Shown in pieces: positions 25,586-34,047 of a stretch of DNA of 60,420 nt (its first letter is position 1; each line of letters opens with the position of its first letter). Source of the DNA: Candidatus Bathyarchaeota archaeon (GTDB taxonomy: Archaea > Thermoproteota > Bathyarchaeia > TCS64); contig JABIBQ010000071.1 of NCBI GenBank assembly GCA_018652685.1, positions 1-60,420 of the forward strand. Reading direction: 5' to 3'. The position numbers and the translations under genes were made by a program. The notes under the pieces are model-generated. The model was not told the origin of the DNA and did not search any database. It saw only the letters and a list, made by a program, of their open reading frames with translations.

Positions 25586-26258
25586 TGACGCCGTCGGGCT
25601 CGTAGCCCTCGATGCGAGGCTGCTCCCTGGTCTTGATCCAGATAACCTTCATGCCAGCGTCAATGGCCCCCACGATGTCCCCCTTCATGCTGTCACCGAT
25701 GTGAACCGTTTCCTCCGGCGCGATTCCCAGGTCATCAGTTGCGGCATGGTACAGCTTCACGTTGGGTTTAACCCACTTCACCTCGTCGCTGAATGAAAGT
25801 GCCTCGAAATATCCGAGGATGCCATATTCCTCCATTACCTGCCTAACGAGCCTGCCCGGGCTAACACCCGTGACGCTCACAAGACCGACCTTGTAACTTT
25901 TAGTATATTCAAGTGCCTCAAAGACGCCCTCTTTGAGCTTGGGCGGGTCACACATGAACGAGTCCTCGTAAATTGGTACCATTTTTTCAAGAACTCTCTC
26001 GTCCTCGACCCCCAGGAGCCTCAAGACCTCGCCCACTATCTCGATGGTCTCAACGTGTCTGTGATCCTCGGCCCTAATCACTCTCCCGCTATACCTGAAC
26101 CCGCCGATGTAGGCGTCCTCGACAACACAGTCATCAAAGCTGTACTCGTGCTCAACCAGCGTCTTCTTCAAAGCGGGTAACCTGAACTCGCCGTAGTTGC
26201 GGTTATAGACAAGCGTGTTCCAGAGGTCATAGGTAACTGCCTTGATTCGCATATCCAT
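25539..26258 (-). CDS. HAD-superfamily hydrolase
   Basis: About 239 residues from MDMRIKAVTYDLWNTL; a longer frame up to 26285 exists but adds a non-conserved leader. Motif I is YDLWNTLV (nucleophile Asp, with Trp in place of the usual second Asp position), motif II/III features lie in VGLVSVTG and KPNVKLYH, and motif IV is HIGDSMKGDIVGAIDAG. The cap is helical. HAD proteins of this type are phosphatases or haloacid dehalogenase-like; the substrate is unknown. It overlaps the 3' end of the convergent methyltransferase gene by 47 bp. Confidence 0.85.
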   Translation of the reverse strand: MDMRIKAVTYDLWNTLVYNRNYGEFRLPALKKTLVEHEYSFDDCVVEDAYIGGFRYSGRVIRAEDHRHVETIEIVGEVLRLLGVEDERVLEKMVPIYEDSFMCDPPKLKEGVFEALEYTKSYKVGLVSVTGVSPGRLVRQVMEEYGILGYFEALSFSDEVKWVKPNVKLYHAATDDLGIAPEETVHIGDSMKGDIVGAIDAGMKVIWIKTREQPRIEGYEPDGVITSLLELPEAMRVLE

Positions 26259-26403
26259 ACCCTGAGCCGCCAAGATATAACTCAATAGCTAGACCCTACC
26301 GGAGCGCCGGTTTGGAATGATAACGTTCTACTACGAACCCAACGAAACATTTTCACCTTGCCCAAAAACGTTTTTCGCGTATACCCAGTGACTGGAACAA
26401 AGG

Positions 26404-26425
26404 AAGCCGTTTTAGGGCTTGTTTT
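26404..26425 (-). repeat. tRNA-trailer repeat, copy 1 (after tRNA-Gly)
   Basis: This 22-bp stretch, read on the minus strand, is identical to 37217-37238 downstream of tRNA-Pro. It contains a hairpin AAGCC-CTAAAAC-GGCTT. It starts 7 bases after the encoded CCA. The adjacent bases between CCA and the repeat (TTTC then an A/T-rich run) are also alike in both copies. Confidence 0.8.
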
Positions 26426-26432
26426 TATGAAA

Positions 26433-26506
26433 TGGTGCGTCCGCCGGGACTCGAACCCGGGTCATTAGCTTGGAAGGCTAATATTCTACCACTATACCAC
26501 GAACGC
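26433..26506 (-). tRNA. tRNA-Gly (anticodon TCC)
   Basis: On the minus strand acceptor strands GCGTTCG and CGGACGC pair (one G-T). The anticodon arm is TTAGC-CTTCCAA-GCTAA, giving TCC (Gly, GGA and GGG codons). The T-arm has GGTTCGAGTCCC. CCA is encoded (26433-26435). It is directly followed by the trailer element at 26404-26425 that also follows tRNA-Pro. Confidence 0.97.
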
Positions 26507-26543
26507 AGCGAAACAAACAGAATGTGGAACAGGATAAAAGGGT

Positions 26544-27017
26544 TTACTCCACGGGAACCATTATCTCGGTTTTCCAAGTCTCCGGGTTGTCCTCGTCGAT
26601 GAACGAACCGTAGCTGAGGTTAAACTCGTCAGGCTGGTACGTGGCCTCAAGGCTGCACAACGCGGAGCTTAGCTTCAAGCCATTCTTCTCAATGTACTCG
26701 TTCAGCTTATCGTAGTAGAATTCAATGGGGTTATGTGTACCGCTGAAAACGATGAAGGCGACTCGGAGCTCGGGCATCTGCTTCGTTTCAAGACCGTTGA
26801 CCGCCGAATCAATTGGGATCATGATCTCCTTCCTGCAGTCCGGTGTATCCTTGGGGTCGTAGTAGAGAACCATGGTGGGGTCATGTGGTGTTGCACCCGC
26901 CTTGTAGACCTCGCCGCTGAACCGTGCGCCCTCGATAACGTCGTCCGCACCCGCTGGCAGGACTTTGAAGGCAACCAGTTCCTTAACCGTGGTCTTTACG
27001 CCTATTTTATCGATCAT
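26544..27017 (-). CDS. GyrI-like small-molecule-binding domain protein
   Basis: About 157 residues from MIDKIGVKTTVKELVAFKVLPAG; another ATG five codons upstream is possible. The layout of two repeated beta-alpha-beta units with EIMIPIDSAV and a terminal TEIMVPVE matches the GyrI-like/AraC effector-binding fold. It has no DNA-binding domain. Stand-alone GyrI-like proteins bind or hydrolyse small molecules and can confer drug tolerance. It lies between tRNA-Gly and the TYW1 gene, both on the same strand. Confidence 0.75.
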   Translation of the reverse strand: MIDKIGVKTTVKELVAFKVLPAGADDVIEGARFSGEVYKAGATPHDPTMVLYYDPKDTPDCRKEIMIPIDSAVNGLETKQMPELRVAFIVFSGTHNPIEFYYDKLNEYIEKNGLKLSSALCSLEATYQPDEFNLSYGSFIDEDNPETWKTEIMVPVE

Positions 27018-27051
27018 GTTGAACCCATACACGAGCCGCTGTTAATAATGC

Positions 27052-28014
27052 TTAGTATAGATTGATAGCCTTGTCAAGACGGCTCAGGAGTACGATGTTG
27101 CTGGGCTCGTGCTCGTCGATAACTTTGTAGCTGGACGCCTCCGCTATCTCCGCCGCGAACTCTTGGATCTCGTGGAACCACGCCATCTCTTTGTAGCTAA
27201 ACCTCGCCCTAGCCCCGCCTACACTCATCGCCCCCTTGGGTTCCATATACGTCGCGTTGCTCAGCTCCGCTAACCTGCTGTAACCCTCGGCGTTGTGCAT
27301 GTTCAGTTTCGGTACAAGGGTGTGCCTCAGGACTGTGGGGCAGCTGAAGCTGTTCAGCAGCTCAAGGGTCTCCATCACTTTATCCCACGCGTTGGGGATC
27401 ATCGGCCGACATGTCCTCTCATACGTTTCCCTGTCCGGGGCGCAGAGACTGATATACAGCTGGGTCGGCTCTGAGCTCAACTCAGAGAGAACCTCGGGCG
27501 TTGTACCGTTTGTAACGATGAATACTGATTTGAAGGCCCTTGATTTGTAGGCGTCCACCATTTCCCCGATCCGAGGGTATAGTGTCGGCTCCCCTTCCAA
27601 ACTGATTGCGGCGTGGATCGGGTCGCACGCCTCCTTCCACATCTCCCTTTCAACGTTCGGGTTACCACCGAAGCCGGACATCTGCTTTCTGTGCTCGTCG
27701 ATGCATCCGTCGATAATATTCTCAGGGTCCTCCGGGAATTCTATTGGCTGGGTCTGTTTCCAACCTACCCCGAGAGTCTCGGGTGTCGCCCTCCAGCAGA
27801 AGAGACAGCTCTGGGTGCAGTGCCCCACACTGGGGGTCATCTGCAAGCACCGGTGGGTGGGTATCCCGTAGAACCTGTTCTTGTAGCAATTCTCCTTCCC
27901 CTTAGTGTTCAGGCTCCTGCTTTGCCAGTGACAGGTCTTCACCGCGCTGTGGCTGCCCACAAGCCCGTACTTCTGCTTGGTGTATAGGGCACGCAGTTCA
28001 TCAGGGAAGCTCAT
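27052..28014 (-). CDS. taw1: 4-demethylwyosine synthase TYW1 (radical SAM)
   Basis: 320 residues from the ATG at 28012-28014 (MSFPDELRALYTKQKYG); the frame is open further upstream, but that part looks non-coding and would overlap the divergent gene. The radical SAM cluster is CTQSCLFCW (C-x3-C-x2-C). Also present are TPSVGHC, ISLEGEPTLYPRIGEM and LYISLCAPD, all typical of TYW1. The enzyme condenses pyruvate with m1G37 of tRNA-Phe to make the tricyclic wyosine core. The archaeal form lacks the eukaryotic flavodoxin domain, as here. Confidence 0.92.
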   Translation of the reverse strand: MSFPDELRALYTKQKYGLVGSHSAVKTCHWQSRSLNTKGKENCYKNRFYGIPTHRCLQMTPSVGHCTQSCLFCWRATPETLGVGWKQTQPIEFPEDPENIIDGCIDEHRKQMSGFGGNPNVEREMWKEACDPIHAAISLEGEPTLYPRIGEMVDAYKSRAFKSVFIVTNGTTPEVLSELSSEPTQLYISLCAPDRETYERTCRPMIPNAWDKVMETLELLNSFSCPTVLRHTLVPKLNMHNAEGYSRLAELSNATYMEPKGAMSVGGARARFSYKEMAWFHEIQEFAAEIAEASSYKVIDEHEPSNIVLLSRLDKAINLY

Positions 28015-28062
28015 GATGAGAAAATGATGTAAAGGTAAGATATCAATGAGACTGTGAACACA

Positions 28063-28401
28063 ATGACCTTCTGGGACGCGTTGGACGAGATCGTCGAAAA
28101 GCACAGGATCGTAATCGACAGGCCAGAAGGGTCTCCACATCCTAGATTCCCCGATTCGATATACCCCCTGGATTACGGTTACCTCGACGGAACGAGCGGA
28201 GGAGACGGCTCGGGAATTGATGTCTGGCGAGGGAGCAATAACCAAAAAACGGTTGTGGGGACAATAATCACAATCGACTTGCTAAAATCCGATACAGAGG
28301 TTAAAATCCTGGTCGGCTGCACCGACGAGGAGGTGGAGATCGTGCTGCGGTACCTCAACTCGTACACCCAGAGCGGGATACTAGTAAAAAGAGAGGATTA
28401 G
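28063..28401 (+). CDS. Inorganic pyrophosphatase-like protein, short form
   Basis: 112 residues from the ATG at 28063 (a GTG at 28054 is an alternative). RFPDSIYPLDYGYLDGTSGGDGSGIDVWRG matches the core of soluble inorganic pyrophosphatases (YP.DYGY.pgT...DGDPLDV). It is much shorter than true PPases (about 170 residues), and the metal-binding Asp cluster is thin (DGSGIDV has only part of DGDPLDV). It may be a PPase-fold binding protein rather than an active enzyme. Divergent from taw1; convergent with the peptidase gene, overlapping by 4 bp. Confidence 0.7.
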   Translation: MTFWDALDEIVEKHRIVIDRPEGSPHPRFPDSIYPLDYGYLDGTSGGDGSGIDVWRGSNNQKTVVGTIITIDLLKSDTEVKILVGCTDEEVEIVLRYLNSYTQSGILVKRED

Positions 28402-29924
28402 TACCCGTAGATGGCCTGGAACTTTTGCTCCAGGTAGTTTATGAACGGCTTCACCACCAGTTTCGAGCCTGCGACGTGCTCCACCAAGTCTTCCGGGTCG
28501 TAGAGGTTTCCGTATTTGTACACGTTCTCCCTGAGCCACTCCTTGGTTTCCTTGAAGCTGCCGTTGGCGATGTGGTGCTTCCACTCTGGAAGGTCTTTCT
28601 CCAGCTTTGTCAGCCAGACACCGTCGTAGATGTTGCCCAACGCGTAACTAGGGAAGTACCCGAACAACCCTGCTGCCCAGTGGGTGTCCTGCATAACGCC
28701 CTCGCTGTCATCATTGATCTCGACGCCCAGGTACTCCTCGTATTTCTGGTTCCAGACCTGCGGGAGCTCCGAAACCTCAAGGCCCCCGTTGAACAGGTCT
28801 CTCTCGATCTCGAAGCGGATGATTATATGCATACCGTAGGTCACCTCGTCGGCCTCGATCCTGATTTTACTCGGGGTAACATAGTTGGTTGCCTTGAGCA
28901 TCTGTTCCTCGGATATGTCCTTGAACGTGTCACCGGTCAACTCCCTGAGCCGAGGCATGTAGTAGCCCCAGAACTCTGGGCTCCTGCCCACCATGTTCTC
29001 GATGAACCTGCTCATGGACTCGTGGACGCCATAGCTGGTGCTCATACCTGTGGAGGTGTACATCCACTCCATGGGTAGCCCCTGCTCGTACAGGGCATGT
29101 CCGCCCTCGTGGAGGATGGAATAGATGCTGCTGATGAAACGGTTCTCGTGGTAGTTTGTCGTTATCCTGACGTCGGTGTAATATCCAGTTGTGAATGGGT
29201 GCTCGGTGGTATCGATCCTGCCGCCTGCCATCTCGGATTTGATGTCATAGAGCATGAACTTGGCCATGTCCTCGCCAATCTTGACCTGAACATCCTCGGG
29301 AACGGACCTCTCAAGGAAATCAACGTTTGGCTGTTCCTGGTCCATTACCTTCTTCATGCCGTGGATGAGCCCCTTTTTCATCTCGTCGAAGATGCGGGTG
29401 ATGTTCGCCGCGGTCATCTTCGGCTCAAAACTGTCGATCATGGCATCATAGGGCTCCTTGGCACCCTTGATATCCATCAGCAGGGTTGCCTCTTTCTCCT
29501 TTAGCTCCTTGATCTTCGTCAGCTCAGGCATGAACCGCTTCCAATCCTTGGCCGCCTTGGCTTTTTTCCAGACGTTGACACCAATCGTCTGCTGCTTGGC
29601 TATCTCGACAACAAGGGCCTCGGGAAGCATGGTTGCCTCATCATAGGCTTTCCTGGCGAGGTACACGTTCCTCTTCTGGACGTTATCAAGGCTACCGTAG
29701 TCCTTGTGCTTCTGAAGGGACTCGATTAAACTGCCTGATTTTGGGCTAGTAAGCATCTGATGCGCTACCTTCTGGATCCAGGCCAACTGCTCGCTCTTCA
29801 AGCCGACGCCCCTAGGCGGCATCTTGGTCTCCATGTCCCACTGGAGGATAGCCCCCGCACTTCCAACCACCGCGAGTTCCTTAGTCATATCGAGGAGTTT
29901 TCCATATTCCTTTGTAATCGTCAT
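28398..29924 (-). CDS. Metallocarboxypeptidase, M32 (Taq) family
   Basis: 508 residues from MTITKEYGKLLDMTKELAVV; ten further codons upstream are open but not conserved. The zinc motif is HEGGHALYEQG (HExxH), with QWDMETKMPPRGV near the N-terminus and a late active-site region around DVRITTNYHENRF. M32 enzymes are dimeric zinc carboxypeptidases that remove most C-terminal residues except Pro. Length is normal for the family (about 500). Confidence 0.93.
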   Translation of the reverse strand: MTITKEYGKLLDMTKELAVVGSAGAILQWDMETKMPPRGVGLKSEQLAWIQKVAHQMLTSPKSGSLIESLQKHKDYGSLDNVQKRNVYLARKAYDEATMLPEALVVEIAKQQTIGVNVWKKAKAAKDWKRFMPELTKIKELKEKEATLLMDIKGAKEPYDAMIDSFEPKMTAANITRIFDEMKKGLIHGMKKVMDQEQPNVDFLERSVPEDVQVKIGEDMAKFMLYDIKSEMAGGRIDTTEHPFTTGYYTDVRITTNYHENRFISSIYSILHEGGHALYEQGLPMEWMYTSTGMSTSYGVHESMSRFIENMVGRSPEFWGYYMPRLRELTGDTFKDISEEQMLKATNYVTPSKIRIEADEVTYGMHIIIRFEIERDLFNGGLEVSELPQVWNQKYEEYLGVEINDDSEGVMQDTHWAAGLFGYFPSYALGNIYDGVWLTKLEKDLPEWKHHIANGSFKETKEWLRENVYKYGNLYDPEDLVEHVAGSKLVVKPFINYLEQKFQAIYGY

Positions 29925-30017
29925 AATAAACAGTAAAACTGAGTCGAATATCATGCATTAATGTTTCTAAAAACATTCACGTTATAATCATTGGACCCAT
30001 TGAATTCGTGAGGGACC

Positions 30018-30464
30018 GTGAGGCATAGATATCTCTACACAAGCGTCTTGTTTGTCCTGCTTGGCGCGCTCGTCTTCTACTCTAACTATGATATTGAGAC
30101 AATCCAAGTTACCCCTGATCTCGATGAGAGGACGCTTCTCAACTACTCTACCCCCGAGCAAGACCCACTCCCGCATCGCATCCTAGTGAAGGTGAACACC
30201 ACAGGGCTTATCCAGATAACATATACCACGAACGGGGAAGCCCAGACGATATTCACCGACGACGGCTCGGGAAAATTCAACATATACCCAACGGAGACCA
30301 TTTTTATTGAGTTCAAGAACCCCACTAGCGTAACGGGGACCGTGAAGACAACTTTCTACCGTGATTCCTGGAACTACACCGCGTATGTTCTGGTCGCCGT
30401 AGGGACTCTATCCTGTGTTTTATGGCTAAGAAAAACGGATGAGTCCTGCGGCAAAGAGATTTAA
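30018..30464 (+). CDS. Small two-helix membrane protein, function unknown
   Basis: 148 residues from a GTG. One N-terminal hydrophobic segment (YLYTSVLFVLLGALVFYSN) and one C-terminal (AYVLVAVGTLSCVLWL) flank a polar beta-rich domain of about 90 residues with Asn-X-Ser/Thr sites (NYST, NTTG, NYTA). A topology with the middle domain outside the cell is likely. I do not recognise it. It ends 29 bp before the SDR gene and may be co-transcribed. Confidence 0.6.
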   Translation: MRHRYLYTSVLFVLLGALVFYSNYDIETIQVTPDLDERTLLNYSTPEQDPLPHRILVKVNTTGLIQITYTTNGEAQTIFTDDGSGKFNIYPTETIFIEFKNPTSVTGTVKTTFYRDSWNYTAYVLVAVGTLSCVLWLRKTDESCGKEI

Positions 30465-30493
30465 CCGCAATAAACAAACTATTCTCGATTGGT

Positions 30494-31255
30494 ATGGGAA
30501 GACTTGATGGAAAAGTCGTCATCATTACCGGTGGCGGGAGGGGAATCGGGTATACCACCGCCCATCTCTTCAGCGACGAGGGAGCAAAGCTCGTCATCAA
30601 CGATATTGACGAGGCGAGGGGACGAAAGGCAGCCGACGAGATAAACGAGAAGGGCGGAAAAGCAATTTTCGTATCGGGAGACGTCTCCTCCTGGCGCCTT
30701 TGGGAGAGGATAGTGGCAGAGACGATGAAGGCGTACGGCAGGATTGATGTCCTTTTCAACAACGCCGGTATAAGCATCCACAAGAGCCTGGAAACCACGG
30801 AAGAGGAGTGGGATCGGGTTATTGACGTGAACCTGAAATCCGTTTTTCTTGGATCAAAGGCCGTTGTGCCCATAATGAAGAAGCAGGGACGGGGCAACAT
30901 AGTCAACAATGCGTCAGAGATTGGGATTGTGGGTGCGAAGAACCTGCTCGCCTACGGCGCGGCCAAGGGCGGAGTAGTCCAGATGACAAAAGGGCTCGCT
31001 CTGGACCTCGCATCAACTGGGATCCGGGTTAACGCTATCTGCCCCGGCATCACAGCCACGCCGCTTGCGCTCAAGGGCATAGCTGATCACCCCAACCCGG
31101 AGGAGCGGCGAAACTACCTTGAAGAGGGCGTTCCATTGCGCAGGATGGCAAAGCCCATTGAGCAGGCGAGAGCCGTTCTGTTCCTCGCAAGCGATGACAG
31201 CAGCTTCATGACCGGGACGAGCCTCATCGTTGACGGCGGCTGGACAGCCAAGTAG
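30494..31255 (+). CDS. Short-chain dehydrogenase/reductase (FabG-like)
   Basis: 253 residues, standard SDR size. TGGGRGIG lies at residues 12-19, NNAG at 89-92, and the catalytic Ser141-Tyr154-Lys158 in YGAAKGG. The C-terminal GTSLIVDGGWTAK is typical of FabG-like SDRs. It likely acts on a 3-oxo- or 3-hydroxyacyl or related alcohol substrate. The stop abuts the convergent cupin gene with no spacer. Confidence 0.9.
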   Translation: MGRLDGKVVIITGGGRGIGYTTAHLFSDEGAKLVINDIDEARGRKAADEINEKGGKAIFVSGDVSSWRLWERIVAETMKAYGRIDVLFNNAGISIHKSLETTEEEWDRVIDVNLKSVFLGSKAVVPIMKKQGRGNIVNNASEIGIVGAKNLLAYGAAKGGVVQMTKGLALDLASTGIRVNAICPGITATPLALKGIADHPNPEERRNYLEEGVPLRRMAKPIEQARAVLFLASDDSSFMTGTSLIVDGGWTAK

Positions 31256-31600
31256 CTAGAACATTGGAGGCGTGAACACATCATAGATGAGGAGCTCCTC
31301 CTCAACGTCGTATGTTCTGTGTCTCACCCCCTTTGGGACTACTACGAACACACCGGTCTCTAGGGCAAAATCGCCCCTATCTTCAATCCACATAGTCGCC
31401 TTGCCTTTGAGGACGTAGATGATGTCTGCCTCTTTTTCGTGGACATGCTCCTCTATCTTGGAACCCACTTTACACCTGACAACAAAGCAGGTGATCTCCC
31501 CGCCGTCCTCCTTCTCAGAATATAGGGGTCTCATCACTACGTTTTCCAGAAATGGATGTGCTGTTTCTTCCGTTGAGTCAAGTTTGCGGACGATGCTCAT
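31256..31600 (-). CDS. Cupin domain protein
   Basis: 114 residues. The two cupin motifs are visible: KIEEHVHEKEADIIYVLKG (metal His/Glu set) and a later VVPKGVRHRTYDVEEELL. Single-domain cupins bind a divalent metal and serve as dioxygenases, isomerases or sensors; the substrate is unknown. Its end touches the SDR stop, and it is followed upstream by the minus-strand TrpRS pair. Confidence 0.83.
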   Translation of the reverse strand: MSIVRKLDSTEETAHPFLENVVMRPLYSEKEDGGEITCFVVRCKVGSKIEEHVHEKEADIIYVLKGKATMWIEDRGDFALETGVFVVVPKGVRHRTYDVEEELLIYDVFTPPMF

Positions 31601-31631
31601 GGATAGAATATGGCGCAGGTATGGAAATGTC

Positions 31632-32723
31632 TTATTCTAGCATCGTCTCCACGCTCTTTCCGATGAGCTTCTTGCGCCTCCTGTGTGCCTTGAGGAACCG
31701 GTTAACATCCTCCGCCAACTCTATCTTGCATTCCAGACATGATCTGCGGTTCGACGTACACGCATCTCGGATCCACTCCACCTCCTCGTCCGACTCGGTG
31801 AGCAGGAAGTAATGGAACTGGAAGAGTGGGCAGTTCGCTCTATCCTCAGGAACATTGGCGTATTCTATCTTCTTCTCCACTAGTTCCGGCACATCGGTCA
31901 TGTAGATAGCCGTCTCGGGCTGGCTTGATGACATTTTGGCGGTCCCAGTGAGCCCCGGAAGCATCCTACCATGTATCTGGGCAGGTTTCGGGTATCCAAG
32001 CTTCCTGGCTATATCCCTTGTCAGTCTCCAATACGGGTCCTGGTCTATGCCCGCTGGAATCAGGCAGGGAACCGGTTCACCGGCCCTTTCCGATTCAAGG
32101 AAGCACGGTGCTGCCTGCATCGACGGGAAGAACATCATCCCGAGGTTTGATTGGTCGTTGAATCCGAAGACAGCCCGCATAGTAGACCCGGTGATCTTCT
32201 TGGCCACCTTGAGGGCGATGGGGAACAGCTTTGAGGCGTGCCTCATATTCACGATGAATTCAGTGTTGTCTGGGTCAAAACCGAGCGCCATTAGGTCCAA
32301 CGCGTTCTCATGGACCCAGTGGCTGGTAATAGTTTCATCCAAATCCTCCTTTAGGAGCATTTTCTCGTCATCCGTGAACTGGAACAGCAGTTTGCTTCCG
32401 TACGTGTCCTGGAGATGCTTCGTGAATATCCATGGGATGAGATGCCCAAGGTGAACGGGACCCGAGGGGCCCCTGCCGGTGTACAACGAGAACTTGCCGC
32501 CTCTGTCATGGTGGTCCAGAATTTTGTCCAGGTCACGATGCGAGTAGAAAACTCCCCTACGAAGCATGAAATGAAATCGACCTGAATGATCCCGCATACG
32601 ATCCAGGTCACCGTGGTTGAGTGGTTTTGTGCCGAACTTCTCGACGAGGTTATCGTAATCTATCTTCCCTGAGACTTCCCATGGGGTGAGGACTGCTTTA
32701 TTGGCCACAATAACTCGATACAC
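31632..32723 (-). CDS. Second, divergent tryptophanyl-tRNA synthetase-like protein
   Basis: 363 residues from GTG 32721-32723; another GTG (32708) fits the GAGGTG Shine-Dalgarno at 32721-32726 better. It has the class I signatures GPVHLGHL and KMSSS and matches the neighbouring TrpRS through the catalytic domain (CLIPAGIDQDPYWRLTRDIA). After the KMSSS loop it differs: the AFTGGRPTVEEQRDLGG segment of the first copy is absent and the Cys-rich tail (CTSNRRSCLEC) is diverged. It starts 1 bp after the first copy. It may be a functional paralogue, a resistant isoform, or adapted to another substrate. Confidence 0.85.
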   Translation of the reverse strand: MYRVIVANKAVLTPWEVSGKIDYDNLVEKFGTKPLNHGDLDRMRDHSGRFHFMLRRGVFYSHRDLDKILDHHDRGGKFSLYTGRGPSGPVHLGHLIPWIFTKHLQDTYGSKLLFQFTDDEKMLLKEDLDETITSHWVHENALDLMALGFDPDNTEFIVNMRHASKLFPIALKVAKKITGSTMRAVFGFNDQSNLGMMFFPSMQAAPCFLESERAGEPVPCLIPAGIDQDPYWRLTRDIARKLGYPKPAQIHGRMLPGLTGTAKMSSSQPETAIYMTDVPELVEKKIEYANVPEDRANCPLFQFHYFLLTESDEEVEWIRDACTSNRRSCLECKIELAEDVNRFLKAHRRRKKLIGKSVETMLE

Positions 32724-32724
32724 C

Positions 32725-33861
32725 TCACTCCACGGGCTTGATGAGGTACTCGTCGAGTACCTCTCTCGCCGCCTCCCTTTTCTCCTGGAAGTCAGTTAAG
32801 AACGATTCCACCCTCTTTGCCAGCTCCTTCTTACAATGACCGCAGAGAATCTCGCCGTTCTTGCAGGACGTCTCCCTCTCCACAAGCGCCTTGTCGTCGT
32901 CCTCGAATAGGAAGTAGAAGTAGGCGTAGACGTTACATATCTCGGGCCTGCCGCCCAGATCCCTCTGCTCCTCGACGGTGGGCCGTCCACCCGTAAAAGC
33001 CCTCATGACCTTCTTTCCCGCCTTCTTCGGCGGATCCGTGGTGAAAATGGCCGTTTCTGGCTGGCTTGCACTCATTTTTCCACCCTCGGCTAAGCCTGGG
33101 AGGAACTTGGCGTGTATCTGGGCTGGCTTGTAATACCCGAGTTTCTGGGCAATGTCCCTTGTTACCCTCCAGTATGGGTCCTGATCTATGGCTGCCGGAA
33201 TCAGACACGGGATGTTCCTGCCCTCCCTGTCGGATTCAAGGAAGCAAGTCATCGCCTGCATGGCCGGGTACCAGATTTTCCCGATGTTGTCGCTGTCCGT
33301 AAGTCCGAACACTGCCTTTGCCGTGCTGAAGGTGACTTTCTTGGCTACCCTGAGCGCGATCTTGTATAGGTGCTCGATGTCCTCGGTATCGCTGAATATA
33401 TGGGTCTTTCCCGGTGCCATTCCACAGGCAATTACATCCAAGGCGTTCTCGTAGGCATAACTCACGGCTTCATCCAGTGACAGGTCTGCCCTGTGGAGGA
33501 ACTTTTCATCGTCAGTCATCTGGAAGTACATATCGGCACCGAAAGCCTTCTGGAGGTACGCGCAGAAGAACCATGGAACCAGGTGACCTAGGTGTACGTT
33601 TCCCGAGGGCCCTCTACCAGTATAAAGCCCGACCTTGTTTCCCTTCTCATACTCCTTAATCCACCACTCTGTGTCCCTGTGGCTCAGGTAAACGCCTCTC
33701 CTCAACTGGAGGTGCTTGTACCCGGCGTGCTCTGCAATCTTGTCCTCAATCTCAGGCGTCATCCTCGATACTCCAAACTGCTCGATGAGCTTGTCGTAGT
33801 CGATATCACCTTTTACCTCCCAGGGAGTCACTACCATTTCCTGCTTCGGTTCATCTGTCAT
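32725..33861 (-). CDS. trpS: Tryptophanyl-tRNA synthetase (archaeal/eukaryotic type)
   Basis: 378 residues. HIGH-like motif GNVHLGHL and KMSAS are intact, with the archaeal/eukaryotic N-terminal TPWEVKGDIDYDKLIEQFG and CLIPAAIDQDPYWRVTRDIAQ. The post-KMSAS helix KKVMRAFTGGRPTVEEQRDLGG and a Cys-containing C-terminal segment (CKNGEILCGHC) are as in archaeal TrpRS. It charges tRNA-Trp. It is the upstream gene of a tandem pair with the divergent copy. Confidence 0.95.
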   Translation of the reverse strand: MTDEPKQEMVVTPWEVKGDIDYDKLIEQFGVSRMTPEIEDKIAEHAGYKHLQLRRGVYLSHRDTEWWIKEYEKGNKVGLYTGRGPSGNVHLGHLVPWFFCAYLQKAFGADMYFQMTDDEKFLHRADLSLDEAVSYAYENALDVIACGMAPGKTHIFSDTEDIEHLYKIALRVAKKVTFSTAKAVFGLTDSDNIGKIWYPAMQAMTCFLESDREGRNIPCLIPAAIDQDPYWRVTRDIAQKLGYYKPAQIHAKFLPGLAEGGKMSASQPETAIFTTDPPKKAGKKVMRAFTGGRPTVEEQRDLGGRPEICNVYAYFYFLFEDDDKALVERETSCKNGEILCGHCKKELAKRVESFLTDFQEKREAAREVLDEYLIKPVE

Positions 33862-34047
33862 TGTTGTTCGCCTCTTGTATGGACCGCACTATAAGGGTTT
33901 ACAGTGCTGGCGTACGAGCTAGGGGGTTTACGAAAATCAGTTTCCTCGCTTAGGAGGAACCCGTCCAGTCCAAGTGATACACACTCATCCCTATCTCCAC
34001 TTTACAAAGTATTAGTATATTTAATAAGGTATCTGAAGCCGCCCTGA

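Noticed and set aside
28015-28245. Upstream extension of TYW1
   Set aside because: The added 77 residues lie over the divergent PPase-like gene and have no family similarity; the ATG at 28014 gives the normal N-terminus.
31632-32723. Second TrpRS as a TGA-decoding (Trp) system
   Set aside because: No intact gene here has an internal in-frame TGA, and TGA is used as a normal stop.
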